Origin: Apostichopus californicus
Lineage: Eukaryota; Echinodermata; Holothuroidea; Aspidochirotida; Stichopodidae
Reading direction: 5' to 3'
NCBI GenBank assembly: GCA_020650975.1
Contig: JAIPMN010006346.1
Location: 1-55,619, forward strand
Length of the DNA stretch: 55,619 nt
Within the stretch, counting starts at the first letter, position 1. Each line of letters begins with the position of its first letter. Below, piece after piece: positions 21,501 to 33,500 of the stretch. The position numbers and the translations under genes were made by a program. The notes below the pieces were generated by a model. It saw only the letters and a list, made by a program, of their open reading frames with translations. It searched no databases and had not been told where the DNA came from.

Positions 21501-24500
21501 GACATATCTCATTGCTCAAACAATTTCTAGCCACTGTAGATTCCAAGTTCCAACCCATTCATATGTAGCATACTGCACCTTTAGTAAAACACGGACAGCT
21601 GTTGTTTCTCTTCGCCAGCAACAGATACAAGTTTCCTAGAATGACTCATGTTGAAATTCCAAATATTTTAGACTGATACTTAATAAAATATGTAATATGT
21701 GCAATATTTCTCTGATTTTTGGAAAAGCACACAAACAGTAGATAGGTCTATGCAAATAATGTGAAGTTTCATGAGTTGTCTTTAATGCTCTTGAACAACC
21801 TGTAATGGGATTTCCATATAAATGAATATTGTGTTCTACTGTAATTACTTCATGACATGAAGACACAAATGTTGTAATTAATTCCTGCTTCAGTTTGCCA
21901 AACATATCAATTACAGTACTTGCAGTTGAACCTACACATGGTGTAACAAATACTAATATAATTTTGCCAATGTGTACATGGTAACTGCAGTACTTACCAT
22001 CATTCACAAAATGAATGGAATGTAGTATATGCTGACTCTTTTTTTTTTTTTTCTTTACAGAGGAAGGAAATATGTTTACCTAATATTAAAATGGCCCTTA
22101 AGGTACATACTGTACATCCTCCCATTCTATACATACCACCCTTCACTAGTGCCCAGTGCAAATGTCGGCATGGTGTCGGCTCTAATAGTGTTTGTGCTAA
22201 TCCTGTACCACAGTACCTCCTTCAGGGCAATCAGTTTTAAATTGAGTCACCTGATATGAATGCCATCTTGTTAACAACTAGTTCATTCCTCCTACATGGC
22301 TCATTGACATCACATCCCTTTCCTGCTACTGCTGCTGCTGCTGTTAGAAGTCAAAGGTGTGGGTTGATGACTGAGTGAGCAGCAGACTTTACTAGTTAGT
22401 CAGAGTTTCTGTGTAAAGTCAATGACACTGCACTGTTTAATAACGATTAGCAATAACTAGATCTTCCATTTCCTCTAGTTTCATCATCATCATCATTTGT
22501 TATCTAGAGAATGTGGTAGTGATGGGTGATACCACATCCTCCATCTCACAAATGCCAGTAGTAGAGACAAGCGAACCCAGCGTCTCGCAGGAGAGCGGTT
22601 CCCGGCCATCTACTCCAGTACAGCAGTTAGATTACACGACAGTGCAAAGAGTCGATCTGAATGCAGTCATGAGCAGTTCACCTAAAGCCATCGTCAAGAA
22701 GGTGAAACGCCACCATTCTGTGGCGACTAGTCAGCCATCTCAGAGAAGCACGCCAAACTCTGCAAAGACCGAATTGCGGAATGGACTGAAAAAAGGAGCC
22801 CCAATTTCTAATGGAAGGAACTCGAGAAAAAAGGGGACGTCTAACATGGTCAATGGAAATCAAACGTCTTCGAAAAAGTCTGCAAATACTGCCGAGAAAG
22901 TTGGACAGAAGGAGAAGAAAAATAAGAAAATCACTAAAAATGAAGCTGTTAGAATCGCTATGACTGAAAGCTCCAAGAAGGCCTGTCGAGGTGATCCAAC
23001 TGGTCGTTCCAGAAAGACGTCAGAGCCCACGATTGGAAAAGTTGGAAGATGTGAATTTTTTGGATTTGATTACGAGCCAGATATTACGAAAGAGGAACTC
23101 ATGTATCAACTGAGGGAGCAGGATGTGACCAGAGTTTTGGAAGCACTGGGGATAATGGATGACCCCCCAAGTACTAACACAGGGTCATCAGAGGGTGACG
23201 ATGATGTCTTCAAAGACGACGAGTCCTCCTCCAGAAGCGAGTCACTCTTCACAGATGCTGACCTCTCGGAACCATTTGTAACCGAGGAGATTGACACCTT
23301 AGAAACCATCGCAGGCATGAAAGCAATGAGACAGAGGACATTCGTTGTGGAAGAGCAACAATTGGAAACAAGCTGCGGTTCTGAAAAGATTGCAGAAGGC
23401 GAGAATTATGAAAAGTCGAAATCCTTGAAGTTGACTCTACTTGACCAAGTAGATAACACCCCCACCTGCATCAGTCCAGGACCCTTGCCTACCTCATATT
23501 TGATCGATACCTCCGAAGGAAGTATCAATACGGACGAACAGGTATTTCATATATCTAGTCCTCCTTTGCCTGAAATTCTTGAGAGGATTTGTTTGACTCT
23601 GAAAGAATGCCGAGAAAGAAATGATAACTTTGATATTTGTGATTATTTTAATACTGAGTGATGTGATGACTGTACGTGTCATTCACTTTGCATGCTCCTT
23701 GGCATGGAGTTTGGATACAGCATCTTGAGCTGGAATATCCATACTAATCCAATAACAAAAGGTGACCTTTCTTAATCACAGACAACTCATCAGTAGAGTG
23801 TAGTTGACAGACAGGCAAAGGTATTATCTTTTGCCATCAGCATGTGCAATGTCTGTGAGAATCTCTTGGGGGTATTCACTATTCTTCAAGTGTAGCTGAT
23901 CTTGCTTGGTATCTTCTCTGTGGTGATGATGATGAATGATGTAAGTAGTCTATAGTTTATTTCAAGATTAGATGTGATTGCATTATTTACATACAGTGCT
24001 GCATAAATGCCCTGTAGTCTATTGATGATATACACACAAGATAATGCAGAAGATGCCTTGTCACACTTGGTTAGTAATCACTATTGGATATATTGAATAA
24101 GAACTGACAGATGGGGAAGAATAATTTATTAACCATTTAGAACTTACTGACACCTACTACAGTCACTTTCCTTTAACCAAGCAAGTGTAAACAAATCTTT
24201 GCACACTTGCATGGGAGCAACTGTTTTTAGACATAAACCTGATATTTGCTTGATAGGAAATTCTTTCTCTAACAAGAGATAAAAAGAAAACATTTTCATG
24301 TTTCCATTTTGGTGGCATCATGTCACTGGCATGTAATGTTGCCACTACTGCATGATGTGATTTGACACTATTCACACTATATTGCCATTCAGTTTATATC
24401 TGTCACCAAATAACAGAGAGTTTCTTTGGTTTTAGTACCAAATTATGGCTTGTGAATTTAAGACATGCTGAGATAGTCAAGACAGTGGTATAAACCTTAA

Positions 24501-27500
24501 CAGGCCACAGTTCTCTAATAGTTCATGTATTGGCCTTTAATGTCAAAAGTTGAAGTTTTAGGATATTCCAATGCAGCATTATTCCCTTATTCAGTCTCCT
24601 GTTAGCAATGTTTGTGTACAGATGTTGGTTGGTTCGTTCAGCATTATGGAATTGCTCAATTCGTTAATAAACCTTTCCCTCATTAAAATTGGGAAGAGGA
24701 AACAAGGATACTATAACACAGTGGGGAATTCCTACTAAGTCATTACAAAACAAGTTTACAATACAAAAGCCACATTTCCTTTCTCTTTCCTTTACTGCAG
24801 CCCGTTCTGAGAACTTTCTCCATGTGAAACATAACTGTATTGTGTTTGTTGGGAACTTGGGAAATGATTAAATTAGCACACATTTGTATGTAAATTGGAA
24901 GCAGAGCTACAGTACAGTGTGCACTTAAAATGGATATCAGGGATCTGATATTGACACGTGTATGAAGCCTAGAAATAGTTTCCTATTGCAGGTATGACAA
25001 TCAGTTATTGGCCAATATTATCTGAACTTTGACACGTCACCGAAAGTGAGATGGCCGGAAATGACTTACAGTGCTGTGCATAGGGTGATAACATATGTTC
25101 TGTAAATAATTTTGATAATTTACATAGGGTGAGTGAGGCTATGAATTTCAATTAATTTTTATTTTCAGCAGAGATGTAAAAACACTATGCTTTTCTTTTG
25201 CAACCATGTAGCAAATTGACCGTCTCAAATACTATCTTGCTGCACATGCCATGCATTTGTGATTCCCCCACAAATAACCTTGAAACATGATACACTATCA
25301 TATTTAGTTTTGAACATGATCTATCAGTCATATCCTTTGTATATAGCTATTATTATCTTCCTGACTACAATGTCAGCAGCTGATAGATACTAAAGGGAAT
25401 TACATACATGTTACATGTATGACTCATGCAAAATAACAATCTGCTGAATGAAGTGACTGTGGTAGGTCTCGCATGCTGTGTTCTACAGTATCAAGTCTGT
25501 AAATGCAAGGAAAGTTATTTATTACAGTGACATCATCATCAAGATCTTTCATAGTAGGAGTTCCTTTTGCCGGAGGGAGCTGAGTTGAATCAGAACAACA
25601 AATGTTGTTTGTGCCAAAACTGTCAATAGTAATTATGAATGCATTTATGGATATTGATTCCACAGTACTTTGGTTGGATGGCCCATGCTGTTGGTCATTG
25701 CAATCGGCACTGTCTATCATGTCCACACACTGTGTATCATGTACACACACTGTGTATCACACGTGTACACACACTATAGGTATATCACGAACACACACTG
25801 TATACCACATACACACACTGTATATCAAGTACATGCCCTGTATATCACGGACACGCACTGTGTATCACGTACATACAATATCACGTACACGCAATGTATA
25901 TTACGTACACACACTGTATAGCACGTACACACAGTCTCACGTACACGCACTGTATATTACGTTCACACACTGTATATCATGTACACACACTGTATATCAT
26001 GTACACACACTGTATATCACGTACACACACTATATCATGTACACACTGTATCATGTACACACACTGTATATTACGTACACACTGTTTATCATGTACACGC
26101 ACTGTATATATCACGTACACATACTGTATATCACGTACACATACTGTATATCATGTACGTGCACACTGTATATCATATACACACACTGTATATCACGTAC
26201 ATGTATGTTAATTAGAAGAATATAGTTTGCTTTATATTTTCCTTTGATTATCTAGATCAAATTTGGAATATATGTAGGAGGATATTTTGGATTGAAATTT
26301 GATTAAATGATTGCAGACTACAGAGAGTATTGATTTGGTCTACAAGTTATGCACATTTAATCTTAATTATGTCAGAAATGTCCTCTTTTACTCTCTTAGC
26401 ATTTTTAATCTTCCACCCCATCCCCTTTTTATCCTTTTCCACTTGTCTTTAAACAACATCTACGTATCTGCCAAAATATACTAGTTTGCCATGCAACACA
26501 AACGTTGATCCAGTAATGATACACTTTCATTGTAACAGACAAATCTCCTAACTAATATTGGCAGTGAAAATATCTGCTTTTAATTAAGAGTTTGTCATCA
26601 ATTTATTTCCCTCGTTCAGTTACTATCTTGTTTCTTCTCATTTCTTGTCCCTGCCCCTCCCTGCCTTCCTTGCTTCTCAAACGTTAACACAAAAGTGCAA
26701 TCTTGTCCTCTCTCCTCCGCCACCCTCTCATCCCCCTTTCCCTCCCCTCCCATCCTCCCTTACCTCCTCACCAAAGCAAAGAAAGATAGGCTCACAAATA
26801 AACAAACATACATGTGCTTCCCTCCCACTCATTCAACAACATAAAAAATGACGTTAGTCACACATCATGTTAATTGTTTACGTTGTCACTGGACGGTATC
26901 CTTTAAATGTCTGGAAAATCAATATCAGATGGTCACAGCGATTACCTCTGCTAAATTTGTAATATTGACTCTTTTTTTCGTGGACATTCTAGAGTGTGTT
27001 TCCTTGTACCCACTACTGTTGCCTAATCATGGCCTGTTGAGACTACATTCATTGCAATATATCTTGTCATTACGTAGTGTTTATACTTGATGCGATATGA
27101 GTGAAATTTATTGACTATGACGTCAGGTAAGCTGGGGGATGCTTTCCATCTCCGTCAGCTGTTTAATTTTAGTACTAGTCTTCTGCAGTCTCTGCTAGAG
27201 CTTCATCACTCTACATATGTGTGTACGTTGTGTTCATCTCTTCATGCACTGATTGAGGTTCAGCATGGAACTAGATATTTTTGATTTTATGGCTCGGGCA
27301 AAGTACCGGTGAGTAATAGTAGTTGTTAGCACTGTACACCGTAGGAGGGTGTGTAGTAGAGTGTGGACGGTCTGTGCAATTGTATGTGCTGTACCTAGTC
27401 TAGCCTACACCTGTATCCGACTGTACATTAAGTAATTCAGCGTGTACGTTGAACGGAGAGTGCTTGCCTGATACTGGTCAATATATCATGTAGGATTGGT

Positions 27501-30500
27501 TGTTTAAACTTGCAGCCCGGATGAAATCCAAATTCATTGCCATCGCAGACCTGTCGCAAGGCATTTACTGTGCGGTTCCAGATTCCCAATTAGGAAGTAG
27601 AGCCAATTTACTCAAATTACTGTCAGGTTGTTATCGTTAATGTAGGCACAGGAACTGGGGAACGTGATTATTGAGGTATGATGTTATAAATACATTAGTT
27701 CACAGAATCTGTAGACCGTTTTAATAGTATTTGGCTATTGTGCCGTACCAGAACCTGCCTTCACTCCCATTTGGTGATTTTCAAGTTAGTATTTGCAGGA
27801 TAAGTAAATAGTCCATTACTGTCTTGTGGATTATTTTGTAGTTTAAACATCAAGTATACAGTAATAGAGCCACAACATGGTTACCATCAACTAGTTAGTG
27901 TTATAATGGGTATAATGTAACAAATTACTAAATCTATGTAGGTGTCACTGTTTGTCCTGCAGACATCTTACATACCTAAAGAATCGTTAGGTATGTACAG
28001 TAATACTGACCAGCCTGGCTCAGTATTACTGCTTGAAATTTAAAAATCTATTCTGGTGGCAGAGATGGTGACACTCAAAGGAGGGATAAAATGATTCTAC
28101 GCTGGTAGTTGAAGACCTCATCTTAGCATCAATACTTACATATTTTACCTTGCATGATTTAAACAGGAGAACAGTACTTGGCTGAAATTTGTTGGACATT
28201 GTGTGGAACATGTAACTTGATGTTTGGCCCAAGAATTCTGGAATCGCCATAAATTATACAGTCAGTTTTCCATCAGAAGGTTTTATTCTCATCAGAAGGC
28301 AGCGAGATATGGAGAAAGAACCTTTCAGAATTGTGGTGGTTTTGTTGTTGTTTACCAAAGGTCATTCACCTGTTTCAACTGTCTATTTATTACAGTACAT
28401 GACTGTGCATACTTCATCATATGTATAAAGTTATTGGAACTACTGTGCTGCACTTAATAAACTGTTTCAATTTCATTAATATATACATGATAAATTTAAA
28501 AAATATATGGTTTGAATTTGTTTTAGTGTATTTTCAACTAATTTTGTCAGAACTTCAAGAAAGATGACATGTTTACATGCATGTACATGATATTATGTCA
28601 CTGGGTCTGGGAGATTTATGGGCTTTTTGCAGAGTTAAAACAACTACTTCCTTATCAAGGCTTATCTTTTGCATTATTTCCAAGAACTTACAGATTTAGT
28701 TTCAGAAACATGGCTTGAATAAATCAGTTTTAACTGAGCAAACACTTGCTTCATATAAACTTACGATTTGTTTGTTCAAATTATCAATAATTTTTAATCA
28801 TTTTTTAGTTTTCCAAGTATTGTAATTCATGCGAACCTTGACAATGTGTTGTGTCGCTCACCAATATTTTGCCAGCATGAACAGTTCCTTTGATAGCTTT
28901 TTGTTTTTGCATTTATTTTCCAATTATATTTAATATTTTTCTTAAACGTCCTAATTTTCCATTTGGCATGCCTTTGCATCTGAATCTGTAACAAACATGT
29001 TTTATAATTTTGCTTAAATTGTTCATGTGTTCTTGAATGTAGAGACTTTTTCAAGTAGTGCTGTATTCATTGCTGAGTTTCCTTAATATACTGTGTATCT
29101 ATACGTATACTGTATATATGTATACAGTTTATAGTTTGTCTTAAGTACTTCCTGTTGAAACTACAGTATAGTAGAAAGGATTGGTTAATTCTTTACAGTC
29201 TGTAATATGTCCTGGCAACAACTTATCAATAAAAGACAACTTTGAACTAGTTATTGTTTGTTGCCAAAAGCTTGCTAAGTTCTGGAAAGGTTAACGTACA
29301 GGAAATATCTTTACAGAGATGATTAGCATACATCCAAACCATAGACATTTTAGCATACAGTGGCAGAAAGTACACATGTTGCTCATTAATACTCCTTAAA
29401 TCTTTCGTGGAAATGGAAATTAACATTAGCTATTCTCCTGAATTGCGCCCTCTGAACCGTACTAGGATAAATCTTCCTGAAATCTGCACTTTAGGAACGG
29501 ACCTTTTGAAGTGCGCATACTTGTTATAAAGTATTAAAAGCTATGAGAAGGTTTTGCAATTTTCATCCTACAGCTGAATATAATAGTTATTGAATTTTAT
29601 ATTTCAATCCAGGTAACCTTTCAGACTCCCATTCTCACGCCAAAGTTTCCTCCCGCAAAGGTAACTGCCTATGAAGCAGTGAGGGAGCTAGACGAGAAAG
29701 AAAATTGGACAGAGCGTGCAGAGGTCATCTTTAAAACTGAGCACGAGCAACTGGTAGAAGTCGTAGAAGGCTTTCTGGAGGAGTTGATTAATCACATACC
29801 TTTAATGTGAGTGTGACAAAATCTCTGGAATATGTCAACATTTAGTGCTGTGTTTGACCTGGGGGGGGGGGAGGGCTTTAAGAATTATAGCTCAGGGCTG
29901 CTCATGATGTCTGTATCGAGCCTGATTTGCTCACCATTTGCAAATGGTCTCGGTTTGAGGGAAAGCTTGTAGATATCTTTGTGACAAAACGAATGTAGGC
30001 TACCAACCAATCAGGAAAGAGAAGATTTAAGTCATGCAGGATAAGTGTCAGTTTGTAATGGAGGGCATAACTTAAGTGGGATTCAATGCTTGGCTGTTTA
30101 CTTGGCCCTGTGCATCTAGGCTTTAATGAGGCAAAGCAGATGTTTAAGCCTCATCTTGACTGATGTTGAAGTAGATGAATGAGTCTAGGCTTTTAACTGA
30201 AGGGATTTGGTCGTTTACATTAATAGCTCAGAACATGATAGTTTAAAAGTATGTTTGAATGTTCTTAGTACAGTATGTTGCTTTCTTCTGATTTCTCTCA
30301 CATAAAGAACTTCAAAAACGTTGATAAAAATAATAAGAACAAGAAAGAATCTCCAATTGTGCTTTAGTTTTCCGTTTGGACTGGATAACGTAGCATGTTC
30401 TCCAAAACGTGGAAAGCTGTCATCGCCTGTGAAAATAGAAAATGGATACTCTGTTTAGTTTTGTCATACTGTTTCGATTTTTTGCACCTGTTTTTACTAC

Positions 30501-33500
30501 AGTTCTAAGACTGTAACAGATCCTCCCACCGTAGGAGAGGCTGAAAGACCTGATTCACCGCCAAGCGAGGCACCCTCGAATCATCCAAGAACCATGTCGG
30601 AGGAGATACCCATTCCGAAGAAGGAGAAGAAGAGCATTTACGAGATGACAGACGAGGAACTGGCCGGTATGGATCCTTTTTCATCCTCAGCGAAAGGAAT
30701 GGCAAATTCACCCCCCGTGAAAACTTCTGGGAAAAGTATATACGAACTAAGCGATGAAGACCTAGCCAAAATGAACCCGTTTGCATCAAAGACCATGATA
30801 CAGAACTCACCACCGAGGCAAGCTGCTGATATGAATGCTAATGCCATGGACGGTGAAACGAAGGTGGAAACAAAGCAAGAGGCAGAACCCGCCAACAACA
30901 GTGAAGAGGAAAAGAAAGATGAAGTCAAATCTGCATCTCCACCTGAGCAATCTACAGAAGAAAAGAAGCCAAAAAAGAGATCACCTGGAAATAAAAAGTG
31001 AGATATGTAAAGGTCACATCTTACCTGTCTCCTCACCTAGGGACACCATTGTCATCTACTGGACACCAGGCTTAATGTAGACCCCTGTACACCATACTGA
31101 TTGTAGAGCACTATGCATCATGCCTAATGTAGACCCTTGTACACCATACTGATTGTAGAGCACTGTACAACATGCTTCATGTAGACCCCTGTACACCATA
31201 CTGATTGTAGAGCACTGTACAGCATGCCTAATGTAGACCCCTGTACACCATACTGATTGTAGAGCACTATACAACATGCTTAATGTAGACCCCTGTACAC
31301 CATACTGTACAACATGCCTAATGTAGACCCCTGTACACCATACTGATTGTAGAGCACTATGCATCTTGCCTAATGTAGACCCCTGTACACCATACTGATT
31401 GTAGAGCACTGTACACCATACTTAATGTAGACCCCTGTACACCATACTTAATGTAGACCCCTGTACACCATACTTAATGTAGACCCCTGTACACCATACT
31501 TAATGTAGACCCCTGTACACCATACTGATTATAGAGCAATAAACAACATGCCTAATGTAGAGCACTGTACTGATTGTAGAGCACTGTACACTATACCTAA
31601 TGTAGTGTTCTGAGTACCACACTATGTTAGTCCTACAATTTATGACTTTTTTGACACAGCAGCATTTTTTGCCAATATTGTAATTAATCAGTCAAAACAT
31701 TATGTTCTCCTTTAGTATCTTCATATGGAATATGCAGTGTTGGAAAACCTTGTTCAATTTCCCGCGAACACACTGCCGATTTCCCGCCGGTGTTCGCGCA
31801 GCGAACACGCCGAGCACGCGTAGCGTGCGAGCATAAAGGCGTGGGGTCCAGGGGCCCGCCCTAGGGCCCTGGTGGGGTCAAGGGGTGGAACCCCTTGTGG
31901 GGGTCCAGGGGGCGAAGACCCCGGGAAATTTTGGTATTTTTGCATGTCTGGCGATAACAAATTCGCAGTTGAGGATGCAAACTACTGACAACTTTTTGAA
32001 TTTAAATTGTCACGAAACTGATGAAAATTTTAGAATGACAAGTTAGAGTAGCTATATTATGTTATAAAAATGAAAAGAGATTTAAACTGTCTTACAATCT
32101 TTAAACTTCCGATATTATGAAACAAACAACGTTCGGCAAAGTCCCGTTTCTAGACTGCCTAACAATGAATAGCTTGCACTATACGTACATCAGTTTACAA
32201 CTGCAGTACGGTTTAACCAGGGAGCTGCTACTATAACCCTACTAAATACTACGGTAGGCTACGAATTTTCCCAGGTACCTTGCCAAACAACTGTGAGCTC
32301 ATCCCCTGTCTAACACCTGTTTGTTAACATTTTTTGGCAAGTTTCCAAGAAACGTTTCATGGACTATTCCCCATGATACACGAGGCACAGTCCATACCAT
32401 ACACGCAGCACACGATATCAAGGCCCCTACATGCTATGGCCATCTTTATGAAAGTAAACCTTGTAATAAAATATGTTTTAGGCCACTTGGCATGATTAAC
32501 TAAATGCTTAATATTGTTTCCATGTTCTTTTAGAAAACGTCAAGTTCGCAAAATACAATTAGTTGTGTTATTGTAGTTACGTGAGATCCGTAACCGACGA
32601 GGTGGTTAGGCTATTTGCTATGCACTTAACTATGGTAGGATATTATTTTTTCCGTATTTTTGGAAATTCTAGAAAATACTTTCCTTTACCCCCGCTTAAC
32701 ACCAGATGTGGTCTTACGGTTTATTCATAAATGGGTGTACTAGAGCCTTGTTTACATGACATTAGTTGCATTTAGCACGATATGCCAGTTTCGCGTGAAT
32801 TTTTCGAAAGTGTTTTGCTGGATCTTTCGTAAAATTTGAAAGGTGTACCAACTTACTTTTCGTACACAATTGGTAATTTCTCTACTGATTTTCAGAGTTT
32901 TTTTTACAGTCAAGTGAATACGTTGTGCATTGAGTATAAACTTATCGCGAATGCAAGAAAACGATGCGGGGATTTCCAGCAGACAAATGTTTTCTTTGCG
33001 GGATTACTGAGTCAGTTGAAGGGAATCCCGCACCTTAGAGGGAACACTGAATTGAAGTCAAATTCATACGAAAGAAAACGTTTACTAACTAACATACAAT
33101 ATAAATATAAAAAAAATGTGGAATGGCAATATTGTTCAAAACATTTCCCGCGAGGCTGATTTATTACAGCAACCTTCCCGCGCTGGGCCGTGGGTGTCCG
33201 TGTGACATTGCCCTTGTGAGTGGGTTGGGGACACATCATTACTCGTTATATTGTGACTAAAATTGCGAGCACGCTCTCTGAACATTTTTCTTTTGTTTCT
33301 GAAACTTTTCTTCTGAAATTTTCCTTAGTGTTTTTACAGATGTACTTTTTCTTCCTATGTGTTTTTTTTTTAAGTTTCGTCCCGTTTTTTTTTTCTCTAT
33401 TTTTTTTCCCCGATTTTTTTTTTCTCCAGCCAGGCTGAATTTCCCGCGAGCATCGCGGATTTCCCGCGAACCTGGTTCGGAAGGTTCGCAAGGTTTTCCA

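Noticed and set aside
25602-26225. 207-codon Tyr/His/Thr-rich ORF
   Set aside because: It is a reading of the 20-bp minisatellite; the other two frames look the same.
31056-31409. 117-codon minus-strand ORF
   Set aside because: It is a translation of the 26/52-bp minisatellite.
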